A stretch of 64,000 nucleotides of DNA from Hyperoodon ampullatus (GCA_949752795.1 CATKHW010000286.1:620001-684000); one strand, 5' to 3'. Positions 24,336-37,920 are shown, counted from the stretch's first letter. Made by a program: numbers and translations. The notes: generated by a model not told the origin, from the letters alone.

Positions 24336-26071
24336 AGCTGTCGTTGTAGATAGGGTCATTCCAGGTTTCATCAGAGACCCTGAAGGAATTGTAAAGAATT
24401 TCCTAGTTTTTTTGTTTTGTTTTTGAAATTCCTTTTTATACTGGGTTTGAGCTGATTCTCGCTGCCATGTTTATGCCAGTCTAGACACACTTGATTCCCT
24501 TATGGAGACATATCAATACATAGGTTTTAAGATTCTTACTAGTCAGATATATTCCTCTGCGGGAAATATGGGATTTTGAGTCCCTTTCACTGAGGAAGGT
24601 GTAGGTCTTTTCTATTCCATAGTTGGTTTTTGGAACGGTACCTGTGCTTATATCAAACTCTGGTTTTATGCATCACCCCACCTCTCCTTCCCCCTTAAGC
24701 AGGCATAAGAGTGTTTTCTAAATGTGAGACACTGTTCTCTTTCCTAACTCAGTTCAAGTGTAGCCATGTGTACAGGATCTTCATAAGTGATATCTTATGA
24801 TAAGTTTCTTTTTCTGTGTGACTTATTTCACTTAGAATCATCGTACCTGAATCCACCCATTTTGCTGCTACTGGTCTTAATACATTGATTTCATGGTTGA
24901 GGGATATTCCATCGTACGTAAGTACCACAATTTTTTGAACCATTTTTATATTTCCTGGGATATTTAAGGTGTACCCAAGTTGAGGTCCTTGTAAGCAGTG
25001 CAGCCCTAAATTTTGGGGTGGCTCTGTCTTATTGATTTTCAGTTTTCCTAAGGAATATTCCCTAGACTGGAAGTGCCCTTGGCTCTGTAGCTCTGTTGTT
25101 TATTGTTTTAGGGAACACAATGCACTCCACCAGAGAGGCAGTTGGCAATTTACATCCCGCCCATCAGCATAACAAGGCTCCCTGTTCTCCAGGGCCTGTC
25201 TTGCCTTTCTGGTTTTTACACATTTTGTGGATGTCCCTTTTACTGGTGGGAAGTGATACGTCTTTGTAGTGCAGATTTGCATTGCCCGCTTGCTTGCTTG
25301 GCCAAAAAGGGCGTACGTGTTTTCTCCTGAATATATTCAGGAGAAAACGCATACGCCCTTTTTGGCCAAGAGCATCTTTGTCGAAGTTGTGCCCCTCTTC
25401 CTGTGCTTTAAAGGCGATTCCAACGTACCTCTTGAAATCTATTTCCTGCTATTCTGCCTCGTTTTCAAGTCCGCCTCGTTGCCTTCCCTTAACAGATTTT
25501 GGACGATAGTTGTCCTTTATTACTCTGCCAGTTTGTGAATTGCTGTGCCTTTGAGCTCCATTTCTCAACTCGTTTTTTGTGAGCTGACCACAAGTCCAAA
25601 ATTTTGGTTCAGGACCTATGCTGGTTACCGGTGGGGGGCTGAGACTTTGGTTAATTCTTCTTCCTGCCGGGAAATTACAGTGGTATGTGCCCGTCCAAAT
25701 GCCTAACAGCTACTCTCTCATTGGTTCTCCCTCTTCTGTTTCATCCTCTGCCAAATTGGCAACCTGTGCGAACCAGGAGGTTAAAGGGGCTGTCTCTCCA
25801 AGTTGGGAGGTTGATAGTAAAGCAGATGGAACGTCAAACCGGAGCACCAGGAGAGGGAATATTCGTTGAGTTTTAGAAAACTTTGGTATTCACAGTGTGT
25901 CCGTTCTCTAGGTTTCCCGTACATGTTATAGCTGTAGTAATATTCCCTTCAACCTGGAGAGTTGGGACCCATGGAATGGGTGCCAGGCATTTGTTCTTTA
26001 AAGGGTCTGCATTTGCTCACCCAATCTCACCAATACTGTCAGTCCCAAGTGTCCAGCCTTATGCCACATCC
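24336..26071 (+). repeat. Satellite monomer 15
   Basis: 1,736 bases, the shortest; L1 part 24407-25296; A allele. ccaagagcatctttgtcg after the palindrome is shared with monomer 19, four units on. Private: gtttattgttttaggg near 25098 and cccttttactggtggg near 25234. Confidence 0.97.
25297..25370. repeat. Palindrome, monomer 15
   Basis: Two left-arm mismatches (gcgtacgtgtttt); right arm intact. Confidence 0.97.
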
Positions 26072-27810
26072 AGCTGTCGTTGTAGATAGGGTCATTCCAG
26101 GTTTCATCAGAGACCCTGAAGGAATTGTGAAGAATTTCCCAGTTTTATTGCTTTGTTTTTGAAATTCCTTTTTATCGTGTGTTTGAGCTGATTCTCGCTG
26201 CCATGTTTATGCCAGTCTAGACACACTTGATTCCCTTACGGAGACATATCAATACATAGGTTTTAAGATTCTTACTAGTCAGATATATTCCTCTGCGGGA
26301 AATATGGTGTTTTGAGTCCCTTTCACTGAGGAAGGTGTAGGTCATGTCTATTCCATAGATGGTTTTTGGAACGGTACCTGTGCTTATATCAAACTCTGGT
26401 TTTATGCATCACCTCACCTCTCCTTCCCCCTTAAGCAGGCATAAGAGTGTTTTCTAAATGCGAGACAGTGTTCTCTTTCCTAACTCAGTTCAAGTGTAGC
26501 CATGTTTACAGGATCTTCATAAGTGATATCTTATGATAAGTTTCTTTTTCTGTGTGACTTATTTCACTTAGTATCATCGTACCTGAATCCACCCATTTTG
26601 CTGCTACTGGTCTAATGACATTGATTTCATGGCTGAGGGATAGTCCATCGTACGTAAGTACCACAATTTTTTGAACCATTTTTATATTTCCTGGGATATT
26701 TAAGGTGTACCCAAGTTGAGGTCCTTGTAAGCAGTGCAGCCCTAAATTTTGGGGTGGCTCTGTCTTATTGATTTTCAGTTTTCCCAATGTATATTCCCTA
26801 GACTGGAAATGCCCTTGGGTCTGTAGCTCTGTTGTTTACTTGTTTTAGGAAACACAATGCACTCCTCCAGAGAGGCAGTTGGCAATTTACATCCCACCCA
26901 TCAGCATAACAAGGCTCCCTGTTCTCCAGGGCCTGTCTTACCTTTCTGGTTTTTACACATTTTGTGGATGTCCCTTTTGACCGGTGGGAAGTGATACTTC
27001 TTTGTAGTGCAGATTTGCATTGCCCGCTTGCTTGCTTGGCCAAAAAGTGCGTATGTGTTTTCTCCTGAATATATTCAGGAGAAAACGCATACGCCCTTTT
27101 AGGCCAAGTGCATCATTGTCGAAGTTGTGCCCCTCTTCCTGTGCTTTAAAGGTGATTCCTACGTACCTCTTGAAATCTGTTTCCTGCTATTCTGCCTCGC
27201 TTTCATGTCCGCCTCATTGCCTTCCCTCAACAGATTTTTGGACGATAGTTGTCCTTTATTACTCGGCCAGTTTGTGAATTGCTGTGCCCCTGAGCTCAAT
27301 TTTTCAACTCGTTTTTGGTGAGCGGACTGCAATTCCAAAATTTTTGTTCGGGACCTATACTGGTTCCCGGTGTGTGGCTGAGATTTTGCTTAATTCTTCT
27401 TCCTGCCGGGAAATTCCAGTGATATGTGCCCGGCCAAATGCCTAACAGCTACTCTCTCATTGGTTCTCCCTCTTCCCTTTCATCCTCTGCCAAATTGGCA
27501 ACCTGTGCGAACCAGGAGGTTAAAGGGGCTGTCTCTCCAAGTTGGGAGGTTGATAGTAAAGCAGATGGAAAGTCAAATCAGAGCACCAGGACAGGGACTA
27601 TTCGTTGAGTTTTAGAAACCTTTCGTATTCACTGTGTGTCTGTTCTCTAGGTTTCCCGTACATGTTATAGCTGTAGTAATATTCCCTTCAACCTGGAGAG
27701 TTGGGACCCATGGAATGGGTGCCAGGCATTTGTGCTTTAATGGGTCTGCATTTGCTCACCCAATCACACCAATCGTCTCAGTCCCAAGTGTCCCTCGTTA
27801 TGCCACATCC
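26072..27810 (+). repeat. Satellite monomer 16
   Basis: 1,739 bases; L1 part 26143-27034; A allele. Private: gagcggactgcaattcc near 27320 and aatgcgagacagtg near 26458. Confidence 0.97.
27035..27108. repeat. Palindrome, monomer 16
   Basis: Two left-arm mismatches (aagtgcgtatgtg) and one on the right (cttttaggcc). Confidence 0.97.
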
Positions 27811-29549
27811 AGCTGTCGTTGTAGATAGGGTCATTCCAGGTTTCATCAGAGACCCTGAAGGAATTGTAAAGAATTTCCCAGTTTTTTTGTTTTGTTTTTG
27901 AAATTCCTTTTTATAGTGGGTTTGAGCTGATTCTCGCTGCCATGTTTATGCCAGTCTAGACACACTTGATTCCCTTACGGAGACATATAATTACATAGGA
28001 TTTAAGATTCTTACTAGTCAGATATATTCCTCTGCGGGAAATATGGGGTTTTGAGTCCCTTTCACTGAGGAACGTGTAGGTCTTCTCTATTCCATAGTTG
28101 GTTTTTGGAACGGTACTTGTGTTTATATCAAACTCTGGTTTTATGCATCACCCCACCTCTCCTTCCCCCTTAAGCAGGCATAAGAGTGTTTTCTAAATGT
28201 GAGACACTGTTCTCTTTCCTAACTCAGTTAAAGTGTAGCCATGTTTACAGGATCTTCATAAGTGATATCTTAGGATAAGTTTCTTTTTCTGTTTGACATA
28301 TTTCACTTAGAATCATCGTACCTGAATCCACCCATTTTGCTGCTACCGGTCTTATGACATTGATTTCATGGCTGAGGGATATTCCATCGTACGTAAGTAC
28401 CACAATTTTTTGAACCATTTTTATATTTCCTGGGATATTTAAGGTGTACCCAAGTTGAGGTCCTTGTAAGCAGTGCAGCCCTAAATTTTGGGGTGGCTAA
28501 GTCTTATCGATTTTCAGTTTTCCCAAGGTATATTCCCTAGACTGGAAGTGCCCTTGGCTCTGTAGCTCTGTTGTTTACTTGTTTTAGGGAACACAATGCA
28601 CTCCTCCAGAGAGGCAGTTTTCAATTTACATCCCGCCCATCAGCATAACAAGGCTCCCTGTTCTCCAGGGCCTGTCTGGCCTTTCTGTTTTTTACACATT
28701 TTGTGGATGTCCCTTTTGACCGGTGGGAAGTGATACTTCTTTGTACTGCAGATTTGCATTGCCCGCTTGCTTGCTTGGCCAAAAAGGGCGTATGCGTTTT
28801 CTCCTGAATATATTCAGGAGAAAACGCATATGCCCTTTTTGGCCAAGTGCACCATTGTCGAAGTTGTGCACCTGTTCCTGTGCTTTAAAGGCTATTCCAA
28901 CGTACATCTTGAAACCTGTTTCCTGCTATTGTGCCTCGATTTCAAGGCAGCCTCGTTGCCTTCCCTCAACAGATTTTTGGACGATAGTTGTCCATTATTA
29001 CTCTGCCATTTTGTGAATTGCTGTGCCCTTGAACTCCATTTTGCAACTCGTTTTTTGTGAGCTGACCCCAAGTCCAAAATTTTGGTTCAGGACCTGTGCT
29101 GGTTTCCGGTGGCGGGCTGAGACTTTGGTTAATTCTTCTTCCTGCCGCGAAATTTCAGTGATATGTGCCCGTCCAAATGCCTAACAGCTACTCTCTCATT
29201 GGTTCTCCCTCTTCCCTTTCATCCTCTGCCAAATTGGCAACCTGTGCGAACCAGGAGGTTAAAGGGGCTGTCTCTCCAAGTTGGCAGGTTGATAGTAAAG
29301 CAGGTGGAAAGTCAAACCGGAGCACCATGAGAGGGACTATTCGTTGAGTTTTAGAAACCTTTCGTATTCACAGTGTGTCCGTTCTCTAGGTTTCCCGTAC
29401 ATGTTATAGCTGTAGTAATATTCCCTTCAACCTGGAGAGTTGGGACCCATGGAATGGGTGCCAAGCATTATTGCTTTAAAGGGTCTACATTTGCTCACCC
29501 AATCTCACCAATCCTCTCAGTCCCAAGTGTCCAGCCTTATGCCACATCC
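27811..29549 (+). repeat. Satellite monomer 17
   Basis: 1,739 bases; L1 part 27882-28773; B allele. The 220 bases after the palindrome (28848-29060) are the most diverged I noticed (gtgcacctgttcc, ggctattcc, gtacatcttgaaacc, attgtgcctcgatttc, aaggcagcc). ttgtactgca and catatgccc are shared with monomer 33, 27.8 kb away. Confidence 0.97.
28774..28847. repeat. Palindrome, monomer 17
   Basis: One right-arm CpG transition (gcatatgccc), the same as in monomer 33. Confidence 0.97.
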
Positions 29550-31287
29550 AGCTGTCGTTGTAGATAGGGTCATTCCAGGTTTCATCAGAGACCCTGAAGG
29601 AATTGTAAAGAATTTCCCTGTTTTTTTGTTTTGTTTTTGAAATTCCTTTTTATACTGGGTTTGAGCTGATTCTCGCTGCCATGTTTATGCCAGTCTAGAC
29701 ACACATGATTCCCTTACGGGGACATATCAATACATAGGTTTTAAGATTCTTACTAGTCAGATATATTCCTCTGCGGGAAATATGGGGTTTTGAGTCCCTT
29801 TCACTGAGGAAGGTGTAGGTCTTGTCTATTCCATAGTTGGTTTTTGGAACGGTACCTGTGCTTATATCAAACTCTGGTTTTATGCATCACCCCACCTCTC
29901 CTTCCCCCTTAAGCAGGCATAAGAGTGTTTTCTAAATGTGAGACACTGTTCTCTTTCCTAACTCAGTTCAAGTGTAGCCATGTTTACAGGATCTTCATAA
30001 GTGATATCTTATGATAAGTTTCTTTTTCTCTGTGACTTATTTCACTTAGAATCATCGTACCTGAATCCACCCATTTTGCTGCTACTGGTCTTATGACATT
30101 GATTTCATGGCTGAGGGATATTCCATCGTACGTAAGTACCACAATTTTTTGAACCATTTTAATATTTCCTGGGATATTTAAGGTGTACACAAGTTGAGGT
30201 CCTTGTAAGCAGTGCAGCCCTAAATTTTGGGGTGGCTCTGTCTTATTGATTTTCAGTTTTCCCTAGGTATATTCCCTAGACTGGAAGTGTCCTTGGCTCT
30301 GTAGCTCTGTGCTTTACTTGTTTTAGGGAACACAATGTACTCCTCCAGAGAGGCAGTTGGCAATTTACATCCCGCCCATCAGCATAACAAGGCTCCCTGT
30401 TCTCCAGGGCCTGTCTTGCCTTTCTGGTTTTTACACATTTTGTGGATGTCCCTTTTGACCGGTGGGAAGTGATACTTCTTTGTAGTGCAGATTTGCATTG
30501 CCCGCTTGCTTGCTTGGCCAAAAAGGGCGTATGTGTTTTCTCCTGAATATATTCAGGTGAAAACGCATACGCTCTTTTTGGCCAAGAGCATCATTGTCGA
30601 AGTTGTGCCCCTCTTCCTGTGCTTTAAAGGCGATTCCAAGGTACCTCTTGAAATCTGTTTCCTGCTATTCTGCCTCGCTTTCAAGTCAGCCTCGTTGCCT
30701 TCCCTCAACAGATTATTGGACGATACTTATCCTTTATTACTGGCCAGTTTGTGAATTGCTGTGCCCCTGAGCTCCATTTTTCAACTCGTTTTTGGTGAGC
30801 TGACAGCAAGTCCAAAATTTTGGTTCAAGACCTATACTGATTCCCGGAGGGTGGCTGAGATTTTGGTTAATTCTTCTTCCTGCCGGGAAGTTAGAGTGAT
30901 ATGTTCAAGTCCAAATGCCTAACAGCTCCTCTCTCATTGGTTCTACCCCTTCCCTTTCATCCTTTGCCAAATTGGCAACCTGTGCGAACCAGGAGGTTAA
31001 AGGGGCTGTCTCTCCAATTTGGGAGGTTGATAGTAAAGCAGGTGGAAAGTCAAACCAGAGCACCAGGAGATGGACAATTCGTTGAGTTTTAGAAACCTTT
31101 CATATTCACAGTGTGTCCATTCTCTAGGTTTCCCGTACTTGTTATAGCTGTAGTAATATTCCCTTCAACCTGGAGAGTTGCGACCCATGGAATGGGTGCC
31201 AGGCATTTGTGCTTTAAAGGGTCTGCATTTGCTCACCCAATCTCACCAATCGTCTCAGTCCCAAGTGTCCCTCCTTATGCCACATCC
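29550..31287 (+). repeat. Satellite monomer 18
   Basis: 1,738 bases; L1 part 29621-30512; A allele. Private: cagattattggacgatactt near 30709 and gatatgttcaagtcc near 30898. Confidence 0.97.
30513..30586. repeat. Palindrome, monomer 18
   Basis: One left-arm CpG transition (atgtgtttt) and two right-arm changes (caggtgaaa, acgctcttt). Confidence 0.97.
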
Positions 31288-33026
31288 AGCTGTCATTGTA
31301 GATAGGGTCATTCCAGGTCCCATCAGAAACCCTGAAGGAATTGTAAAGAATTTCCCAGTTTTTTTGTTTTGTTTTTGAAATTCCTTTTTATAGTGGGTTT
31401 GAGCTGATTCTCGCTGCCATGTTTATGCCAGTCTAGACACACTTGATTCCCTTACGGAGACATATCAATACATAGGTTTTAAGATTCTTACTAGTCAGAT
31501 ATATTCCTCTGTGTGAAATATGGGGTTTTGAGTCCCTTTCACTGAGGAAGGTGTAGGTCTTGTCTATTCCATAGTTGGTTTTTGGAACGGTACCTGTGCT
31601 TATATCAAACTCTACTTTTATGCATCACCCCACCTCTCCTTCCCCCTTAAGCAGGTATAAGAGTGTTTTCTAAATGTGAGACACTGTTCTCTTTCCTAAC
31701 TCAGTTCAAGTGTAGCAATGTTTACAGGATCTTCATAAGTGATATCTTATGATAAATTTCTTTTTTTGTGTGACTTATTTCACTTAGAATCATCGTACCT
31801 GAATCCACCCGTTTTGCTGCTACTGGTCTTATGACATTGATTTCATGGCTGAGGGATATTCCATCGTATGTAATTAGCACCATTTTTTGAACCATTTTTA
31901 TATTTCCTGGGATATTTAAGGTATACCCAAGTTGAGGTCCTTGTAAGCAGTGCAGCCCTAAATTTTGGGGTGGCTCTGTCTTATTGATTTTCAGTTTTCC
32001 CAAGGTATATTCCCTAGACTGGAAGTGCCCTTGGCTCTGTAGCTCTGTTCTTTACTTGTTTTAGGGAACACAATGTACTCCTCCAGAGAGGCAGTTGGCA
32101 ATTTACATGCCGCCCATCAGCATAACAAGGCTCCCTGTTCTCCAGGGCCTGTCTTGCCTTTCTGGTTTTTACACATTTTGTGGATGTCCCTTTTGACCGG
32201 TGGGAAGTGATACTTCTTTGTAGTGCAGATTTGCATTGCCCGCTTGCTTGCTTGGCCAAAAAGGGCGTATGCGTTTTCTCCTGAATATATTCAGGAGAAA
32301 ACGCATACGCCCTTTTTGGCCAAGAGCATCTTTGTCGAAGTTGTGCCCCTCTTCCTGTGCTTTAAAGGCGATTCCAACGTACCTCTTGAAATCTGTTTCC
32401 TGCGATTCGGCCTCGCTTTCAAGTCCGCCTCGTTGCCTTCCCTCAACAGATTTTTGGACGATAGTAGTCCTTTATTACTCGGCCAGTTTGTGAATTGCTG
32501 TGCCCCTGAGCTTCAATTTTCAACTCGTTTTTGTTGAGCTGACTGCAAGTCCGAAATTTTGGTTCAGGACCTATGCTGGTTCCCGTTGGGGGGCTTAGAC
32601 TTTGGTTAAATCTTCTTCCTGCCTGGAAATTACAGTGATATGTGCCCGTTCAAATGCCTAACAGCTACTCTCTCATTGGTTCTCCCTCTTCCCTTTCATC
32701 CTCTGCCAAATTGGCAACCTGTGTGAACCAGGAGGTTAAAGGGGCTGTGTCTCCAAGTTGGGAGGATGATAGTAAAGCAGGTATAAAGTCAAACCGGAGC
32801 ACCAGGAGACGGACTATTCGTTGAGTTTTAGAAAACTTTCGTATTCACAGTGTGTCCGTTCTCTAGGTTTCCCGTTCATGTTATAGCTGTAGTAATATTC
32901 CCTTCAACCTGGAGAGTTGGGACCCATGGAATGGGTGCCATGCATTATTGCTTTAAAGGGTCTGCATTTGCTCACCCAATCTCACCAGTCCTCTCAGTCC
33001 CAAGTGTCCAACCTTATGCCACATCC
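31288..33026 (+). repeat. Satellite monomer 19
   Basis: 1,739 bases; L1 part 31359-32250; B allele. The donor-like site is destroyed (gtatgtaattagcacc near 31866). gaggatgatagtaaagcagg near 32762 is shared with monomer 23. Confidence 0.97.
32251..32324. repeat. Palindrome, monomer 19 (perfect)
   Basis: All 37 pairs match. Confidence 0.97.
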
Positions 33027-33989
33027 AGCTGTCGTTGTAGATAGGGTCATTCCAGGTTTCATCAGAGACCCTGAAGGAATTGTAAAGAATTTCCCAGTTT
33101 TTTTGTTTTGTTTTTGAAATTCCTTTTTATAGGTGGTTTGAGCTGATTCTCGCTGCCATGTTTATGCCAGTCTAGACACACTTGATTCCCTTACGCAGAC
33201 ATATCAATACATAGGTTTTAAAATTCTTACTAGTTAGATATATTCCTCTGCGGGAAATATTAGGTTTTGAGTCCCTCTCACTGAGGAAGGTGTAGGTCTT
33301 GTCTATTCCATAGTTGGTTTTTGGAACGGTACCTGTGCTTATATCAAACTCTGGTTTTATGCATCACCCCACCTCTCCTTCCCCCTTAAGCAGGCATAAG
33401 AGTGTTTTCTAAATGTGAGACACTGTTCTCTTTCCTAACTCAGTTCAAGTGTAGCCATGTTTACAGGATCTTCATAAGTGACATCTTATGATAAGTTTCT
33501 TTTTCTGTGTGACTTATTTCACTTAGAATCATCGTACCTGAATCCACCCATTTTGCTGCTACTGCTCTTATGACATTGATTTCATGGCTGAGGGATATTC
33601 CATCGTACGTAAGTACCACAATTTTTTGAACCATTTTTATATTTCCTGGGATATTTAAGGTGTATCCAATTTGAGGTCCTTGTAAGCAGTGCAGCCCTAA
33701 ATTTTGGGGTGGCTCTGTCTTATTGATTTTCAGTTTTCCCAAGGTATATTCCCTAGACTGGAAGTGCCCTTGGCTCTGTAGCTCTGTTCTTTACTTGTTT
33801 TAGGAAACACAATGCAATCCTCCAGAGAGGCAGTTGGCAATTTACATGCCGCCCATCAGCATAACAAGGCTGCCTGTTCTTCAGGGCCTGTCTTGCCTTT
33901 CTGGTTTTTACACATTTTGTGGATGTCCCTTTTGACCGGTGGGAAGTGATACTTCTTTGTAGTGCAGATTTGCATTGCCCGCTTGCTTG

Positions 33990-34063
33990 CTTGGCCAAAA
34001 AGGGCGTATGCGTTTTCTCCTGAATATATTCAGGAGAAAACGCATACGCCCTTTTTGGCCAAG
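33990..34063. repeat. Palindrome, monomer 20 (perfect)
   Basis: All 37 pairs match. Confidence 0.97.
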
Positions 34064-34121
34064 TGCATCATTGTCGAAGTTGTGCCCCTCTTCCTGTGCT
34101 TTAAAGGCGATTCCAACGTAC

Positions 34122-34447
34122 CTCTTGAAATCTGTTTCCTGCTATTCTGCCTCGCTTTCAAGTCCGCCTCGTTGCCTTCCCTCAACAGATTTTTGGACGA
34201 TAGTTGTCCTTTATTACTCGGCCAGTTTGTGAATTGCTGTGCCCCTGACCTCCATTTTTCAACTCGTTTTTTGTGAGCTGACCGCAAGTCCAAAATTTTG
34301 GTTAAGGATCTATACTGGGTCCCGGTGGGGGCTGAGACTTTGGTTAATTCTTCTTCCTGCTGGGAGATTGCAGTGATATGTGCCCGTCCAAATGCCTAAC
34401 AGCTACTCTCTCATTGGTTCTCCCTCTTCCCTTTCATCGTCTGCCAA
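34122..34447. repeat. 326-bp block identical to 37595-37920 (monomers 20 and 22)
   Basis: The block carries several variants private to the two copies: gcccctgacctcc, gttaaggatctatactgggt, cggtgggggctgag, gggagattgcagtg and catcgtctgcc. It is identical base for base in the partner. Both flanks differ at once: gtacctc against gtagctc on the left, and ccaattggcaacc against ccaaattggaaac on the right. Confidence 0.92.
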
Positions 34448-34763
34448 TTGGCAACCTGTGCGAACCAGGAGGTTAAAGGGGCTGTCTCTCCAAGTTGGGA
34501 GGTTGATAGTAAAGCAGATGGAAAGTCAAACCGGAGCACCAGGAGAGGGACTATTCGTTGAGTTTTAGAAACCTTTCGTATTCACAGTGTGTCCGTTCTC
34601 TAGGTTTCCTGTACATGTTATAGCTGTAGTAATATTCCCTTCAACCTGGAGAGTTGGGACCCATGGAATGGGTGCCAGGCATTTGTGCTTTAAAGGGTCT
34701 GCATTTGCTCACCCAATGTCACCAATCCTCTCAGTCCCAAGTGTCCAGCCTTATGCCACAGCC

Positions 34764-36500
34764 AGCTGTCGTTGTAGATAGGGTCATTCCAGGTTTCATC
34801 AGAGACCCTGAAGGAATTGTAAAGAATTTCCCAGTTTTTTTGTTTTGTTTTTGTAATTCCTTTTTATAGTGGGTTTGAGCTGATTCTCGCTGCCATGTTT
34901 ATGCCAGTCTAGACACGCTTGATTTCCTTATGGAGACATATCAATACAAAGGTTTTAAGATTCTTACTAGTCAGATATATTCCTCTGCGGGAAATATTGG
35001 GTTTTGAGTCCCTTTCACTGAGGAAGGTGTAGGTCTTGTCTATTCCATAGTTGGTTTTTGGAACGGTACCTGTGCTTATATCAAACTCTGGTTTTATGCA
35101 TCACCCCACCTCTCCTTCCCCCTTAAGCAGGCATAAGAGTATTTTCTAAATGTGAGACACTGTTCTCTTTCCTAACTCAGTTCAAGTGTAGCCATGTTTA
35201 CAGGATCTTCATAAGTGATATCTTATGATAAGTTTCTTTTTCTCTGTGACTTATTTCACTTAGAAACATCGTACCTGAATCCACCCATTTTGCTGCTACT
35301 GGTCTTATGACATTGTTTTCATGGCTGAGGGATATTCCAACGTACGTAAGTACCACAATTTTTTGAACCATTTTTATATTTCCTGGGATATTTAAGGTGT
35401 ACCCAAGTTGAGGTCCTTGTAAGCACTGCAGCCCTAAATTTTGGGATGGCTCTGTCTTATTGATTTTCAGTTTTCCCAAGGTATATTCCCTAGACTGGAA
35501 GTGCCCTTGGCTCTGTAGCTCTGTTGTTTACTTTTTTAGGAAACACAATGCACTCCTCCAGAGAGGCAGTTGGCAATTTACATAGCGCCCATCAGCATAA
35601 CAAGGCTCCCTGTTCTCCAGGGCCTGTCTTGCCTTTCTGGTTTTTACACATTTTGTGGATGTCCCTTTTGACCGGTGGGAAGTGATACTTCTTTGTAGTG
35701 CAGATTTGCATTGCCCGCTTGCTTGCTTGACCAAAAAGGCCGTATGCGTTTTCTCCTGTATATATTCAGGAGAAAACGCATACGCCCTTTTTGGCCAAGT
35801 GCATCATTGTCGAAGTTGTGCCCCTCTTCCTGTGCTTTAAAGGCGATTCCAACGTACCTCTTGAAATCTGTTTCCTGCTATTCTGCCTCGCTTTCAAGTC
35901 CGCCTCGATGCCTTCCCTTAACAGATTTTTGGACGATAGTTGTCCATTATTACTCGGCCAGTTTGTGTATTGCTGTGCCCCTGAGCTCCATTTTTCAACT
36001 CGTTTTTTTGAGCTGACCGCAAGTCCAAAATTTTGGTTCAGGACCAATACTGGTTCCCGGTGGGTGTCTGAGACTTTGGTTAATTCTTCTTCCTGCTGGG
36101 AAATTAGAGTGATATGTGCCCGTCCAAATACCTAACAGCTACTCTCTCATTAGTTCTCCCTATTCCCTTTCATCCTCTGCCAAATTGGCAACCTGTGCGA
36201 ACCAGGAGGTTAAAGGGACTGTCTCTCCAATTTGGGAGGTTGATAGTAAAGCAGATGGAAATTGAAACCGGAGCACAAGGAGAGGGACTATTCGTTGAGT
36301 TTTAGAAACCTTTCGTATTCACAGTGTGTCCGTTCTCTAGGTTTTCCGTACATGTTATAACTGTAGTAATATTCCCTTCAACCTGGAGAGTTGGGACCCA
36401 TGGAATGGGTGCCAGGCATTATTGCTTTAAAGGGTCTGCATTTGCTCACCCAATCTCACCAATCGTCTCAGTCCCATGTGTCCAGCCTTATGCCACATCC
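34764..36500 (+). repeat. Satellite monomer 21
   Basis: 1,737 bases; L1 part 34835-35725. At 36410-36430 it is a hybrid of the alleles: gggtgccagg as in A joined to cattattgc as in B. Shares aaacatcgtacc and cattgttttcatgg with monomer 14, seven units upstream. Confidence 0.97.
35726..35799. repeat. Palindrome, monomer 21
   Basis: Three left-arm mismatches (cttgacc, aggccgt, cctgtata); right arm intact. Confidence 0.97.
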
Positions 36501-37462
36501 AGCTGTCGTTGTAGATAGGGTCATTCCAGGTTTCATCAGAGACCCTGAAGGAATTGTAAAGAATTTCCCAGTTTTTTTGTTTTGTTTTTGAAATTCCTTT
36601 TTATAGTGGGTTTGAGCTGATTCTCGCTGCCATGTTTATGCCAGTCTAGACACACTTGATTCCCTTACAGAGACATATCAATTCATAGGTTTTAAGATTC
36701 TTATTAGTCAGATATATTCCTCTGCGGGAAATATGGGGTTTTTAGTCCCTTTCACTGAGGAAGGTGTAGGTCTTGTCTATTCCATAGTTGGTTATTGGAA
36801 TGGTACCTGTGCTTATATCAAACTCTGGTTTTATGCATCACCCCACCTCTCCTTTCACCTAAGCAGGCATAAGAGTGTTTTCTAAATGTGAGACACTGTT
36901 CTCTTTCCTAACTCAGTTCAAGTGTAGCTATGTTTACAGGATCTTCATATGTGATATCTTATGATAAGTTTCTGTTTCTGTGTGACTTATTTCACTTAAA
37001 ATCATCGTACCTGAATCCACCCATTTTGCTGCTACTGGTCTTATGACATTTATGTCAGGGCTGAGGGATATTCCATCGTACGTAAGTACCACAATTTTTT
37101 GAACCATTTTTATATTTCCTGGGATACTTAAGGTATACCCAAATTGAGGTCCTTGTAAGCAGTGCAGCCCTAAATTTTGGGGTGGCTCTGTCTTATTGAT
37201 TTTCAGTTTTCCCTAGATATATTCCCTTGACTGGAAGTGCCCTTGGCTCTGTAGCTCTGTTGTTTATTTGTTTTAGGGAACACAATGCACTCCTCCAGAG
37301 AGGCAGTTGGCAATTTACATCCCGCCCATCAGCATAACAAGGCTCCCTGTTCTCCAGGGCCTGTCTTGCCTTTCTGGTTTTTACACATTTTGTGGATGTC
37401 CGTTTTGACAAGTGGGAAGTGATACTTCTTTGTAGGGCAGATTTGCATTGCCCGCTTGCTTG

Positions 37463-37536
37463 CTTGGCCAAAAAGGGCGTATGCGTTTTCTCCTGAATAT
37501 ATTCAGGAGAAAACGCATACGCCCTTTTTGGCTAAG
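37463..37536. repeat. Palindrome, monomer 22
   Basis: One mismatch near the outer end of the right arm (ggctaag). Confidence 0.97.
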
Positions 37537-37594
37537 TGCATCATTTTCGAAGTAGTGCCCCTCTTCCTGTGCTTTAAAGGCGATTCCAACGTAG

Positions 37595-37920
37595 CTCTTG
37601 AAATCTGTTTCCTGCTATTCTGCCTCGCTTTCAAGTCCGCCTCGTTGCCTTCCCTCAACAGATTTTTGGACGATAGTTGTCCTTTATTACTCGGCCAGTT
37701 TGTGAATTGCTGTGCCCCTGACCTCCATTTTTCAACTCGTTTTTTGTGAGCTGACCGCAAGTCCAAAATTTTGGTTAAGGATCTATACTGGGTCCCGGTG
37801 GGGGCTGAGACTTTGGTTAATTCTTCTTCCTGCTGGGAGATTGCAGTGATATGTGCCCGTCCAAATGCCTAACAGCTACTCTCTCATTGGTTCTCCCTCT
37901 TCCCTTTCATCGTCTGCCAA
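37595..37920. repeat. 326-bp block identical to 34122-34447 (monomer 22 partner)
   Basis: This is the second member of the shared block, two monomers (3,473 bases) downstream. Monomer 21 between them lacks the shared private variants, for example it has gcccctgagctcc and aggaccaatactgg. Confidence 0.92.

Larger units (their letters stand above)
33027..34763 (+). repeat. Satellite monomer 20
   Basis: 1,737 bases; L1 part 33098-33989; A allele. Carries the 326-base block shared with monomer 22, and ataggtggtttgag near 33131 shared with monomer 14. Confidence 0.97.
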
